Shown here: one piece after another, positions 1 through 9,316 of the stretch
Numbering within the stretch: the first letter of the stretch is position 1
Layout of the letters: every line of letters begins with the position of its first letter
Assembly: GCF_002917105.1 (NCBI RefSeq)
Contig: NZ_PQFZ01000008.1
Span: forward strand, 176,943 to 240,942
From: Allobosea psychrotolerans
GTDB lineage: Bacteria; Pseudomonadota; Alphaproteobacteria; Rhizobiales; Beijerinckiaceae
Reading direction: 5' to 3'
Length of the DNA: 64,000 bases
Translations under genes and position numbers: made by a program
Notes under the pieces: model-generated
Databases searched by the model: none
Seen by the model: the letters and a program-made list of their open reading frames with translations, nothing else
What the model was told of the DNA's origin: nothing

Positions 1-49
1 GCCGGCGATCGCCGCGATCGTTGGCTGCAGCTTTTCGAAGCCGCTTTCT

Positions 50-682
50 TCAACGCCCCATCGCGGCGGCGATCAGCGCCTTCGCGTCGGCGCTCGCCCA
101 GTCCGCCGGTCCCTGGATCATGCCGAGTTCGCAGCCCTGGGGATCGACCAGAAGGCTCACCGGCATGCCTTCGATCTTCCGGGCAGCGCGCAGGTCCTGG
201 AAGACCTTGGCCTGGGCGTCGGCGTAATAGGGCAGGCGCGTGATCTTGTTCTCGGCGAGCCAGGATTTCGGCTTGTTGAGATTGCGCGTGTCGATATTGA
301 TCGCGACCACCGCGAAGTCAGGCCCGCCGAGCGCGCCCTGCAGGGCGTCGAGCGCCGGCATCTCCTTGAGGCAGGGAGCGCACCAGGTCGCCCAGAGATT
401 GACGAGCACCGTCTTGCCCCTGAAGGCTGCGAGCGTCGTCGGCTGGCCGTCGGGGCCTTCGAAGGCGAGAACGGGCGCCGGCTGCGGGCTCGTACGCACC
501 TCGACGGCCGCTACCTCGCCCTGCGCCAAAGGCTGCATCTTCGCCGCACGCGCCGCTGCTGCGCCGCAAGATGCGGAATTGCCGGCACGGCCCTGGCCGG
601 AGTAGAAGGCCGCCATGCCCGCGAGGCCGAGCGCCGCCACGACCCCGAGGGCCAGACCTATCTTCGTTCCAGACGTCATCAT
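50..682 (-). CDS. TlpA-family thiol:disulfide oxidoreductase
   Basis: A 210-residue membrane-anchored thioredoxin-like protein. Residues about 8–27 form one N-terminal membrane segment, and the thioredoxin fold follows from about residue 65. It carries a WCAPC active site (Cys101 and Cys104) and a GMPVSL cis-proline segment near residue 170. TlpA/ResA proteins face the periplasm and reduce cytochrome c or cytochrome oxidase cysteines. The start is the ATG at 682 (a second ATG follows directly); longer upstream reading runs antisense into argH and is rejected. It is divergent from argH with only 28 bases between the two starts. The exact redox partner cannot be told. Confidence 0.9.
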   Translation of the reverse strand: MMTSGTKIGLALGVVAALGLAGMAAFYSGQGRAGNSASCGAAAARAAKMQPLAQGEVAAVEVRTSPQPAPVLAFEGPDGQPTTLAAFRGKTVLVNLWATWCAPCLKEMPALDALQGALGGPDFAVVAINIDTRNLNKPKSWLAENKITRLPYYADAQAKVFQDLRAARKIEGMPVSLLVDPQGCELGMIQGPADWASADAKALIAAAMGR

Positions 683-710
683 ACGTCCTTTGAAATCAGG
701 AAAGACCGCC

Positions 711-2102
711 GTGAGCAATCGCATGTGGGGTGGGCGTTTCGCCACGGGTCCCGACGCCATCATGGAGGAGATCAACGCCTCCATCGACTTCGACAAGCGC
801 CTGTGGCGGCAGGATATCCGAGGCTCGCTCGCGCATGCGGCGATGCTGGGCGAGACCGGCATCCTGACCAGGGACGATGTGGCCGCCATCAGCGCCGGAC
901 TCAAGAGCGTCGAGGGTGAGATCGAGGCGGGCAGCTTCACATTCTCGCGCGCGCTCGAGGACGTCCATATGAATGTCGAGTCGAGCCTGAAGGACAGGAT
1001 CGGCGCCGCCGCCGGCCGTTTGCACACGGCGCGCTCGCGCAACGACCAGGTCGCGACCGATATGCGGCTCTGGGTCCGCGACACGCTCGATGCCCTTGAC
1101 GAGCAGATGGCCGATCTCCAGCTCGCCTTGGCTGAGAAGGCCGATCTCCATTCCGGCGCGGTGATGCCGGGCTTCACTCATCTGCAATCGGCGCAGCCGG
1201 TGACCTTCGGTCATCACCTCTTGGCCTATGTCGAGATGCTGTCGCGCGATCGCGGCCGCGTCCGCGATGCACGTCAGCGCCTCAACGAATGCCCGCTGGG
1301 GGCTGCGGCGCTTGCGGGCACCTCCTTCCCGATAGACCGCCATATGACCGCCAAGGCGCTCGGTTTCGACCGCCCGACGGCGAATTCGCTCGATTCGGTC
1401 TCGGATCGCGATTTCGTGCTCGAGACTTTGTCGGCGGCCTCGATCTGCGCCATGCATCTGTCGCGTCTGGCCGAGGAGATCGTGCTCTGGGCGACGCCGC
1501 AATTCGGCTTCGTCAAGCTCTCCGACAAGTTCTCGACCGGCTCCTCGATCATGCCGCAGAAGCGCAATCCCGATGCCGCCGAGCTGGTGCGCGGCAAGGC
1601 AGGCCGCGTCTTCGGTGCGCTGCAAGCCATGCTGACGATGATGAAAGGCTTGCCGCTGACCTATTCCAAGGACATGCAGGAGGACAAGGAAGGCACTTTC
1701 GACGCCCTCCAGACGCTCTCGCTCTGCCTCGCCGCCATGGCCGGCATGGTGCGCGACATGGAACCGGATCTGAAGGTGATGAAGAAGGCGGCGGGGCTGG
1801 GCTATGCCACCGCGACCGATCTCGCCGACTGGCTGGTGCGCGTACTCAAGATGCCGTTCCGCGATGCGCATCACGTCACCGGCCGGCTCGTTGGCATCGC
1901 CTCCGCCAAGGGCGTCGGGTTGGAGAAACTGACGCTGGCCGAGATGCAGGAGGTCGAGCCCAAGATCACGGAAGCGGTCTTCGCCGTGCTCGGCGTGACG
2001 CAGTCGGTGAAGAGCCGTGTCAGCTATGGCGGTACGGCCCCCGTCAATGTCCGCCGGCAAGCGAAGTCATGGCTCAGGCGGCTTGCAAAGGAGCGCGGCT
2101 GA
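711..2102 (+). CDS. argH: Argininosuccinate lyase
   Basis: A 463-residue cytosolic enzyme for the last step of arginine synthesis, cleaving argininosuccinate to arginine and fumarate. It has the fumarase/aspartase superfamily signature [12 protein letters not shown] at about residues 277–288 and the family N-terminus MWGGRF. Length matches the family. The start is taken as the GTG at 711, preceded by AGGAAAG; the ATG at 723 is a possible alternative. Reading further upstream would overlap the divergent tlpA-like gene. It is followed by lptM and lysA, a conserved alphaproteobacterial order. Confidence 0.97.
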   Translation: MSNRMWGGRFATGPDAIMEEINASIDFDKRLWRQDIRGSLAHAAMLGETGILTRDDVAAISAGLKSVEGEIEAGSFTFSRALEDVHMNVESSLKDRIGAAAGRLHTARSRNDQVATDMRLWVRDTLDALDEQMADLQLALAEKADLHSGAVMPGFTHLQSAQPVTFGHHLLAYVEMLSRDRGRVRDARQRLNECPLGAAALAGTSFPIDRHMTAKALGFDRPTANSLDSVSDRDFVLETLSAASICAMHLSRLAEEIVLWATPQFGFVKLSDKFSTGSSIMPQKRNPDAAELVRGKAGRVFGALQAMLTMMKGLPLTYSKDMQEDKEGTFDALQTLSLCLAAMAGMVRDMEPDLKVMKKAAGLGYATATDLADWLVRVLKMPFRDAHHVTGRLVGIASAKGVGLEKLTLAEMQEVEPKITEAVFAVLGVTQSVKSRVSYGGTAPVNVRRQAKSWLRRLAKERG

Positions 2103-2109
2103 CGAAACC

Positions 2110-2219
2110 GTCACGCTCGGGCTCGATCCGAGCATCTCCGCCAGGGTTTCCCGGGTCTGCGCGGAGCCTCCCCCTGGGCCGGCCGATGGCCGGACCCGTG
2201 GCCTCCGCCCGAGAATGAG
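2110..2219. repeat. Intergenic palindromic repeat, family III, reverse copy
   Basis: An imperfect palindrome running from GTCACGCTCGGGC to GCCCGAGAATGAG. Read on the minus strand it aligns with the elements at 6778–6888 and 39390–39531 through the shared words CGGGTCC, GGCCGGCCCA, GGCTC and AGACCCG. It fills most of the argH–lptM gap. Confidence 0.8.
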
Positions 2220-2300
2220 GTTGCAGCGCCTTCAAAAGCTCGCAACAGGTTGCTCCATTCGCTACAGTCTCCGCCACGCTTCGTCCGAGGGTTTCCTTTC

Positions 2301-2567
2301 GTGCCGCATTCCAGCCTGAAATTGGGCCGTGCCGTCGTTCTGGCCGGCCTGCTCGGACTTGCCTTGACCGCTTGCGGCCGCAGGGGGCCGCTGGAGCCGC
2401 CGCCGAAGGCGACCAGCGCGCTCGACCTGCCTGACCGTGACATCGGCGGGGAGGAGCAACAGCAAATCGAGACCCAGGCCGGCGGCGCGCCCTTCGGCAA
2501 GCCGCCGAAAGCGGATAGGAACTTCACGATTCCGGAAAAGAGCTTCGTGCTCGATCCGATCCTCTAA
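2301..2567 (+). CDS. lptM: LptM-like small lipoprotein
   Basis: A small lipoprotein of 88 residues. A hydrophobic signal segment ends in the lipobox LTAC, followed directly by GRRGPLEPPP, the hallmark of the LptM (formerly YifL) family. In Enterobacteria LptM helps the LPS translocon LptD/LptE mature at the outer membrane; that role here is from family knowledge. The GTG at 2301 gives a normal-length signal peptide; an earlier in-frame start at 2250 would add 17 unlikely residues. Its place between argH and lysA is conserved in many proteobacteria. Confidence 0.85.
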   Translation: MPHSSLKLGRAVVLAGLLGLALTACGRRGPLEPPPKATSALDLPDRDIGGEEQQQIETQAGGAPFGKPPKADRNFTIPEKSFVLDPIL

Positions 2568-2673
2568 AGCGAAGCGTTTGCAACGCGCGCCCTTGCACTT
2601 CGAGACGCTGTTCCGGCCGGAATGGCGCTTGAGCGAGGGCCATCGGCATTCCTGAACAGGCACTGAGCGCCCC

Positions 2674-3963
2674 ATGCACCATTTCAGTTATCGCGACGGT
2701 TCGCTCTTTGCGGAGGACGTCGATCTCAGGCAGATCGCTGCCGAGGTCGGCACGCCGGTCTATGTCTATTCCTCGGCCACGATCGAGCGGCATTATCGCC
2801 TGTTCGCCGCGGCGGTGAAGGCGAACGCTCCGGCGGGGACGGCCCATGTCTTCTATGCGCTGAAGGCCAACGGCAATCTCGGCGTGCTGAAGACGCTGGC
2901 CGCGCTCGGGGCCGGGGTCGACACGGTCTCCGAGGGCGAGATCCGCAAGGCGCTTGCCGCCGGCTTCCCGCCCGAGAAGATCGTCTTCTCCGGCGTCGGC
3001 AAGAGCGAGAGCGAGCTGCGCTTCGCGGTCGAGGCCGGAATCTATCAGGTCAATATCGAGACCGAGGGCGAGCTCGATCTGCTCTCGCGCATCGCGGCTT
3101 CGCTGGGCAAGCGCCAGGAGGCGGTGTTCCGGGTCAACCCTGATGTCGGCGCCGGCGGCCATGCCAAGATCACCACGGGCTCGTCCGAGAACAAGTTCGG
3201 CGTCTCCTTCGAGGAGGTCGGCAGGCTCTATGCCCGTGCGGCCAATATGCCAGGCGTCAGGATCATGGGGCTCGCGCTCCATATCGGCAGCCAGATCCGC
3301 GAGACCGATTCATTCGAGACGGCCTATGCCAAGATGGCGACGCTGGTCAGGAGCCTGCGTGGCGAGGGTCATCGCGTCGAGCGGCTCGATCTCGGCGGCG
3401 GCCTCGGCATTCCCTATGAGATCCCGAAGGATTTCGACTACGGGCCCGATCTGATCGAGGCCTATGCCGCCATGGTCGGGCGGGTCACCAAGGGGCTCGA
3501 TGTCGAACTCGGCTTCGAGCCCGGCCGCCTGATCGTCGGCAATGCGGGTATCCTGCTGACGCGGGTCTTGTATCTCAATCCGCGCCCGACCAAGCAGTTC
3601 CTGGTGGTCGATGCCGCGATGAACGATCTGATGCGACCGGCGATGTACGAGGCCTATCACGAGATCTGGCCGGTATCCGAGCCGGCGGCGGATGCAAGCC
3701 GCATCGCCTATGACGTGGTCGGGCCGATCTGCGAATCAGGCGACACCTTCACGACCGGGCGCGTCCTGCCCGAGCAGAAGCCCGACGACTTGATCGCCTT
3801 CATGACCGCGGGCGCCTATGGCGCCAGCATGGCCTCGACCTACAATCAGCGCCTGCTCGTCCCGGAAGTGCTGGTGAAGGGCGGGCAATTCGCCGTGACC
3901 CGGCCGCGCCAGAGCTATGAGGAGCTTCTCGGCACGGATCGTGCACCGCCCTGGCTGGCCTGA
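2674..3963 (+). CDS. lysA: Diaminopimelate decarboxylase
   Basis: A 429-residue PLP enzyme that decarboxylates meso-diaminopimelate to L-lysine. The fold-III alanine-racemase-like barrel carries the PLP lysine in FYALKAN (Lys64), HIGSQI in the middle, the glycine-rich phosphate loop DLGGGLG and EPGR. The active-site cysteine segment ICESGD lies at about residue 353 in the C-terminal beta domain. Length is typical. It follows lptM closely and is probably co-transcribed with the argH group. Confidence 0.97.
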   Translation: MHHFSYRDGSLFAEDVDLRQIAAEVGTPVYVYSSATIERHYRLFAAAVKANAPAGTAHVFYALKANGNLGVLKTLAALGAGVDTVSEGEIRKALAAGFPPEKIVFSGVGKSESELRFAVEAGIYQVNIETEGELDLLSRIAASLGKRQEAVFRVNPDVGAGGHAKITTGSSENKFGVSFEEVGRLYARAANMPGVRIMGLALHIGSQIRETDSFETAYAKMATLVRSLRGEGHRVERLDLGGGLGIPYEIPKDFDYGPDLIEAYAAMVGRVTKGLDVELGFEPGRLIVGNAGILLTRVLYLNPRPTKQFLVVDAAMNDLMRPAMYEAYHEIWPVSEPAADASRIAYDVVGPICESGDTFTTGRVLPEQKPDDLIAFMTAGAYGASMASTYNQRLLVPEVLVKGGQFAVTRPRQSYEELLGTDRAPPWLA

Positions 3964-4093
3964 GCTCTCGATCACGATGCGCTGAGGCCCCTGTGGGCGG
4001 AGCGCCTTCGCTCTGGCCTTGCCACATTCACGTGTTAGCGTGTGTCGAGTGGCGAAGGTTCAGGATGGTGCGCAGGCAGCTCGGAGCGACGGC

Positions 4094-6769
4094 ATGAATG
4101 AGGCTGAGCGCCGCAAGGCGTCCGATCCGATCGAGGGCATCCGGCAGCGGCTCGGTCGGCTCACGACCGCTTCACGCCTGTCGCTCGGCTGGGAGCGGAT
4201 CTGGCCGCGGCTCTGGCTGTCGGCCGGCATCATCCTAGCCTTCCTGGCGCTCTCCTGGTTTGGCCTGTGGACATTGCTGCCCTGGCAGGGGCGTGCGCTC
4301 GGCGTCGTGCTGTTCGTCGCCGGCCTGGCGGCGAGCCTCTGGCATGTCGCGACGACACCGCTGCCGACCCGGCGCGACGGGCTTTCGCGGCTCGATCATT
4401 CGCTCGAGGGCGGCCATCGCCCGGCCTCCTCGCTGGAGGACAGCCTTGCTGTCGGCTCCGGAGACCCGGTCTCGCAGGCTTTGTGGAAGCTCCATGTCGA
4501 GCGTCAGAGCCGTCAGGTCGCCGGACTCAGGCTCGCGGCCCCGCATCCGCTCATGGCCGGGCGCGACCGCCTCGCCCTGCGCGCCGTGCCGCTGCTTGCA
4601 GCCATCACCGCCTTCTTCATCGCCGGCCATGAGGCCGGGCCGCGCCTCGGCGCCGCCTTCGACTGGCGAGGACCGGCTTCGGCGGCGCCCGCCATCCGCA
4701 TCGACGCCTGGATCGATCCGCCTGCCTATACGCGCCTGCCGCCGATCCTGATCGACTTCGCCAGGCTGGCGAGCCCCAATTTCAGCGCGCCCGAGAAATC
4801 CGTCGTCGTCGTCCGTATCGCCGGCAAGTCGGGCATGGATGTCGCGACCACGGGCCGGCTCGACGCGCTGCCGGCGGCCGACGCCAAGGAGGTAAAGCCG
4901 GCCGCGGGGACCGCGCCTGCCGTGCTGGAGAAGCGCTATGCGCTGGCCGGCAACGGCACGCTGCGGCTCACCGGCAGCGGCGCGCCCAATGCGACGCTGC
5001 ATCTGAATGCGGTGCCCGACCAGCCGCCGGAGATCAGCTTCATCGAGCCGCCCAAGCCGATCACCGGCGCGCAGAGCGGCGGGCTCGGGCTGAGCTATCG
5101 CGCCAAGGACGATTACGGCGTCGCCTCGGTCGAGGTTCTGGTCTCGCGGCCGGGCTCGTCCTCGACCGGGCGTTCGCTGGTCGAGCCGCCCAAGCAGTCT
5201 CTCAGTACACCCTCTTCGCCGACCGGCGAGGAGGAGATGAAGAGCACGGTCGATTTCTCGGCTCATCCCTGGGCCGGCGCCAAGGTCAGGATGACGCTGG
5301 TCGCGCGCGACGACGCCGGCCAGGAGGGCCGCAGCGAGCCGGTCGAGGTCACGCTGCCGCAGCGCACCTTCACCAAGCCGCTTGCCAAATCCCTGGTCGA
5401 GCAGCGCCGCAAGCTGGTCATGGATGTCGAGACCCGGAGCAAGGTCCAGCTCGCCATGGACGCGCTGCTGATCGAGCCCGAGCTGTTCATGAAGGAGACG
5501 GGTGTCTATCTCGGCATGCGGATGATCGCCGAGCGGTTGCGCCGTTCGGCCAGCGACGACCAATTGCGCGATGTCGCCGACCTGATGTGGTCAATGGCGC
5601 TGCAGCTCGAGGATGGCGACCTGTCCGATGCCGAGCGCGCCCTGCGGGCGGCGCAGGAAAACCTCCAGCAGGCGCTGGAGCGCGGCGCCTCCGAGGAGGA
5701 GATCAAGAAGCTCACCGAGGAGATGCGGCGGGCGATGGACCGCTTCATGCGCCAGCTCGCCGAGCAGATGCAGCGCCAGCTGCAGAATGGCGATCAGAAA
5801 TCGGCGCAGCTGCCGGAGAATTTCCGCTCGGTGACGCCGCGCGACCTGCAGAACATGCTCGACCGTATCGAGGAACTCTCGAAGCGCGGCGACATGGCCG
5901 AGGCACAGCGCCTGATGGAAGAGCTCAACCAGATGCTCAACAATCTCCAGATGGCGCGCCCCGGCCAACAGGACCCTCGCCAACGCGAGATGAACCAGGC
6001 GCTGGGCGAGCTCGACAAGATGACGCGCGAGCAGCAGGGACTGCGCGACGAGACCTATCAGCAGGAGCAGCAGCGCCAGAACCGGACGCAGCGCGGACAG
6101 CGCCCCGGCCAGCAGCAGGCGCGCCCCGGCCAGGGACAACGCCAGCAAGGACAACAGGGCCAGCGCGGGCAGCGCGGCCAGCAGCCCGGCCAACAACCCG
6201 GCGATCAGGGCGAAGGCGAAGAAGGGCAGGACGGCGAGGACCAGCAGGGGCAAGGCCAGAGCCTGTCCGAGCGCCAGCAGGCCCTGCGCGAGCGTCTGCA
6301 GGAATTGCAGCGGCGCATGCAAGGCATGGGCGCACCGAGCCAGAGCGAACTCGGCGAGGCGGAGGACGCGATGCGCGAGGCCGAGGGCCAGCTCGGCCAG
6401 GGCCAGGGCGAAGGCGCGCTCGAATCGCAAGGGCGTGCCCTGGAAGCCTTGCGCAAGGGCGGCCAGAACCTCGCCCAGCAGATGCAGGGCCAGCCCGGCG
6501 AGGGCGACGGCACCGAGGGCGCTTTCGGCGAGCCCGATGGCCGGCCGGCCGGGCGTCCTTCGGCGCAGCAGCGTGGCCGTGAGGATCCTCTGGGCCGGCC
6601 GCAGCGCCAGCGCGACTGGGCCGATGGCCGCGTCCGCGTGCCCGGTGCCGATGAGAGCGCGACGCAGCGCGCCCGCCGCATCCTGGACGAGTTGAGGCGA
6701 CGTCTCGGCGACCCGTCGCGGCCGAGCGAAGAGCTCGACTATCTGGAGCGCCTGCTCCGACGGAATTGA
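4094..6769 (+). CDS. TIGR02302 (DUF4175) family membrane protein
   Basis: A large 891-residue protein of the alphaproteobacterial TIGR02302/DUF4175 family, function unknown. Two membrane segments lie at about residues 35–85 and a third near 165. A long periplasmic-type region follows, then charged helices, then an extreme Gln/Gly/Arg-rich low-complexity stretch at about residues 650–720. The C-terminus, rich in RARRILDELRRRLGDPSRP-like charged residues, is conserved in the family. The ATG at 4094 is chosen; upstream in-frame starts extend into sequence with no family match that I recognise. It stands downstream of lysA, as in related genomes. Confidence 0.88.
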   Translation: MNEAERRKASDPIEGIRQRLGRLTTASRLSLGWERIWPRLWLSAGIILAFLALSWFGLWTLLPWQGRALGVVLFVAGLAASLWHVATTPLPTRRDGLSRLDHSLEGGHRPASSLEDSLAVGSGDPVSQALWKLHVERQSRQVAGLRLAAPHPLMAGRDRLALRAVPLLAAITAFFIAGHEAGPRLGAAFDWRGPASAAPAIRIDAWIDPPAYTRLPPILIDFARLASPNFSAPEKSVVVVRIAGKSGMDVATTGRLDALPAADAKEVKPAAGTAPAVLEKRYALAGNGTLRLTGSGAPNATLHLNAVPDQPPEISFIEPPKPITGAQSGGLGLSYRAKDDYGVASVEVLVSRPGSSSTGRSLVEPPKQSLSTPSSPTGEEEMKSTVDFSAHPWAGAKVRMTLVARDDAGQEGRSEPVEVTLPQRTFTKPLAKSLVEQRRKLVMDVETRSKVQLAMDALLIEPELFMKETGVYLGMRMIAERLRRSASDDQLRDVADLMWSMALQLEDGDLSDAERALRAAQENLQQALERGASEEEIKKLTEEMRRAMDRFMRQLAEQMQRQLQNGDQKSAQLPENFRSVTPRDLQNMLDRIEELSKRGDMAEAQRLMEELNQMLNNLQMARPGQQDPRQREMNQALGELDKMTREQQGLRDETYQQEQQRQNRTQRGQRPGQQQARPGQGQRQQGQQGQRGQRGQQPGQQPGDQGEGEEGQDGEDQQGQGQSLSERQQALRERLQELQRRMQGMGAPSQSELGEAEDAMREAEGQLGQGQGEGALESQGRALEALRKGGQNLAQQMQGQPGEGDGTEGAFGEPDGRPAGRPSAQQRGREDPLGRPQRQRDWADGRVRVPGADESATQRARRILDELRRRLGDPSRPSEELDYLERLLRRN

Positions 6770-6777
6770 GCGGCAGC

Positions 6778-6888
6778 GTCATTCTCGGGCGAAGCCCCCG
6801 GGTCCTGCTTTTAGCCGGCCCAAGGACAAGCTCCACGCAGACGCGAGAATCTCCTCCAGGAGATGGTCGGCTCAAGGCCGACCATGAC
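6778..6888. repeat. Intergenic palindromic repeat, family III
   Basis: Begins GTCATTCTCGGGC and ends GCCGACCATGAC. It shares long blocks with the copies at 2110–2219 (inverted) and 39390–39531. Its right end runs into the 3' end of the EamA gene, so the last codons of that gene (HGRP) come from the element. Confidence 0.8.
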
Positions 6889-7735
6889 GTCTCTCGAAGC
6901 TGGCCACCAGCGCCCCGACCACGATCAGCAGGCAGGATGCCGCCAGGAGCCAGCTTGCCGCCGCGTAGCCGGCGATCACCAGGATGATCGTCGAGAGCAC
7001 CGGGGCGGCGTAGGAGGCGACGCCGAGCAGGGCGACGTCGCCCTTCTTCATGCCGATGTCCCAGACGACGAAGGCGAGCCCGATCGCACCGAGGCCAAGT
7101 CCAAGCACGCCGCTCCATTCGACCGATGTCAGCGACCATAGGGTCGTCTCGAAGGCGAAATGGCAGGCGAAGGCGGGGATCGCGCAGCCGAGCATGGTGA
7201 CGCTCAGGCTCTCGGAAGGCACGGTGCTGAACCGGCGCGAGAGCACGGAATAGCTCGCCCAGACAAAGGCGCCGAGCGCCGCCAGCCCATGGCCGAGCGA
7301 GATGCCGCCGCCGGTGCCGAGGCCGCCCGAGATCAATAATGCCGTCGCCGCGAGCCCGATCAGCGCGCCGATGAGGTGGCGCGGCTTCAACCGGCCGCCC
7401 GGCAGCAGGGCTGCGAACAGCACAATCAGCAGCGGCCAGAGATAATGGATCAGATTGGCCTCGGCCGCCGGCGCGGTCTTCATCGCGGCATAATAGAGCG
7501 CCGTATCGCCGAAGGGGCCGTAGAGCCCGAGCGCGAAGGAGGCCGGCGTCGGCATGACGCGGCGCAGTTCTCCGCGCGCCGCGGCAATGGTGAGGATCAG
7601 CAGCCCGCCGATGACGAAGGTCATGCCGACGAGCTGGAACGGCGGCACCCGCCCCGACATGGCGGCGAACAGCGCCAGCGTCGACCAGAGCAGGATGGCG
7701 ATGAAGCCGATGAGGGTGGCGCTGCGGGAAGACAT
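6872..7735 (-). CDS. DMT-family (EamA) transporter
   Basis: A 287-residue integral membrane protein with about nine or ten hydrophobic helices in two EamA halves, resembling YddG-type exporters of amino acids or other metabolites. Start motif MSSRSATLIGFIAILLWS is typical of a first transmembrane helix. The ATG at 7735 is chosen because upstream in-frame sequence is a short tandem repeat, not protein-like. The C-terminus overlaps an intergenic palindrome. Substrate unknown. Confidence 0.88.
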   Translation of the reverse strand: MSSRSATLIGFIAILLWSTLALFAAMSGRVPPFQLVGMTFVIGGLLILTIAAARGELRRVMPTPASFALGLYGPFGDTALYYAAMKTAPAAEANLIHYLWPLLIVLFAALLPGGRLKPRHLIGALIGLAATALLISGGLGTGGGISLGHGLAALGAFVWASYSVLSRRFSTVPSESLSVTMLGCAIPAFACHFAFETTLWSLTSVEWSGVLGLGLGAIGLAFVVWDIGMKKGDVALLGVASYAAPVLSTIILVIAGYAAASWLLAASCLLIVVGALVASFERRHGRP

Positions 7736-7780
7736 GGCTCGGCGGGACTTGGCTTGGCAGGATTTGGTTCGGCAGGACTT
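7736..7780. repeat. Three 15-base tandem repeats before an EamA gene
   Basis: Three direct units of 15 bases, GGCTCGGCGGGACTT, GGCTTGGCAGGATTT and GGTTCGGCAGGACTT, plus the beginning of a fourth. They lie directly upstream of the start codon of the minus-strand EamA gene, where the ribosome binding site and leader would be. Confidence 0.85.
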
Positions 7781-7957
7781 GGCTGCGGAACGAAGGAATC
7801 TTGTGCCCGCGATATCAGCTTCGGCGGCAAATGCCGATGGCGGCCTGCCGAAGACGGCTTTCTTGCACCGCAGCACGGCCTGGGCGCGATGGGCGCCATG
7901 CTCTGAGCGCCGCGCCGGAATGTTGACCGTGCGCCTGCGCAGGATCATGCGTCAGTC

Positions 7958-9166
7958 ATGACCACGATCCCGATGCCCACTGCAGCTGCGCGGCGCCCGT
8001 TGCTTCCGGTGCTGCTGGCGCTGAGTCTGGCCCATCTGCTGAACGATCTCGTGCAGTCGATGATCCCGGCGCTGTATCCGCTGATCAAGGAGGCCTACAA
8101 GCTCGACTTTCTCCAGGTCGGCTTCATCACGCTGGCCTTCCAGGTGACGTCGTCGCTGCTGCAGCCGCTGCTCGGCTACGTCACCGACCGCAAGCCCTGG
8201 CCCTATGCGATGGTCGCCGGCATGTGCGGGACGCTGGTCGGGCTGCTGCTGCTCTCCCATGCGCACAGCTATGCGGTCGTACTGGTCGGGGCCGCGCTGA
8301 TCGGGCTGGGGTCCGCCGTGTTTCACCCCGAGGCGACGCGCATGGCGCGCCATGCGGCCGCCGGCCGGCAGGGGCTGGCGCAGGGCGTGTTCCAGGTCGG
8401 CGGCCATATCGGCTACGCAACCGGTCCGCTGCTGGCGGCGGCCGTCGTGGTGCCGCGCGGGCAGGAGAGCCTGTCCTGGTTCTCCGGCGTGGTGCTGGTC
8501 GCGATGCTGGTGATGGGTTGGCTCGGCGCGCGCTATTCGGCGCTGCGCCGCGACCAGAAATCCTCCAAGGACCATGTCGAGGAGAGCGCCAGCCACGGCC
8601 TGCCGAGGGCGAAGGTCATCCTGGCGATGACGATGCTGATCGTGCTGCTGATGTCGAAGAACGGCTACACCTCGGCTTTCAGCTCCTATTACACCTTCTA
8701 CCTGATCGAGCGCTTCGGCATCGCGATTCAGCTCTCGCAGATCATGCTGTTCCTCTATCTCGTCGTCGGCGCGCTCGGCGTGATCGTCGGCGGCATGATC
8801 GGCGACAGGATCGGCCGCCACCGCGTGATCTGGCTCTCGATCCTGGGCTCGCTGCCCTTCGCGCTGATGCTGCCCTATGCCGATCTGTTCTGGACCGGTG
8901 CGCTCAGCATCGTCATCAGCTTCATCATGGCGAGCGCCTTCTCGGCGATCCTGATCTATGCGATCGACCTCGTGCCGCACCGCATCGGCCTCGTCGGAGG
9001 GCTGTTCTACGGCCTCTCCTTCGGCCTGGGCGGCATCGCTGCGGCGGGAATCGGCGCGCTCGCCGACCAGATCGGCATCGTCAGGGTGTTCGGGCTCTGC
9101 GCCTGGCTGCCGGCTGTCGGGCTGCTCGCCATGTTCCTGCCGCGTGGCCGGCCGGCGGTTGCATGA
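7958..9166 (+). CDS. MFS exporter, fosmidomycin-resistance (Fsr) type
   Basis: A 402-residue major facilitator protein with twelve predicted helices. The family pattern is clear: SLAHLLNDLVQS in helix 1, LGSAVFHPEATR in helix 4 and FQVGGHIG in helix 5. Fsr proteins export fosmidomycin and other small toxic compounds; the natural substrate here is unknown. A paralogue lies at 25331–26530 in this window. It is divergent from the EamA gene. Confidence 0.9.
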   Translation: MTTIPMPTAAARRPLLPVLLALSLAHLLNDLVQSMIPALYPLIKEAYKLDFLQVGFITLAFQVTSSLLQPLLGYVTDRKPWPYAMVAGMCGTLVGLLLLSHAHSYAVVLVGAALIGLGSAVFHPEATRMARHAAAGRQGLAQGVFQVGGHIGYATGPLLAAAVVVPRGQESLSWFSGVVLVAMLVMGWLGARYSALRRDQKSSKDHVEESASHGLPRAKVILAMTMLIVLLMSKNGYTSAFSSYYTFYLIERFGIAIQLSQIMLFLYLVVGALGVIVGGMIGDRIGRHRVIWLSILGSLPFALMLPYADLFWTGALSIVISFIMASAFSAILIYAIDLVPHRIGLVGGLFYGLSFGLGGIAAAGIGALADQIGIVRVFGLCAWLPAVGLLAMFLPRGRPAVA

Positions 9167-9316
9167 TCGTCGCCGCGATGCTCGATTCACGAGACCGGAG
9201 TGCAGCCGCGCGCCGGCATGGATATCGCCGCGAGACCGGTCAGCGCGCCGGTGACATGACAAGGCACGGGCAAGCGAGCCTGACTGTCTCTCCGGGCCTT
9301 CAGCTTAGGCAAGCCG

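Noticed and set aside
696..2060. Long minus-strand frame antisense to argH
   Set aside because: It mirrors the third-position GC pattern of argH and has no recognisable motif.
4022..4045. CACGTGTTAGCGTG word resembling the sugar-locus operator
   Set aside because: It lacks the ACATGT centre and is upstream of an unrelated gene.
5937..7139. Minus-strand frame of 400 codons over the TIGR02302 gene end
   Set aside because: Arg/Pro/Ala-rich shadow of the Gln-rich coding region; no motifs.
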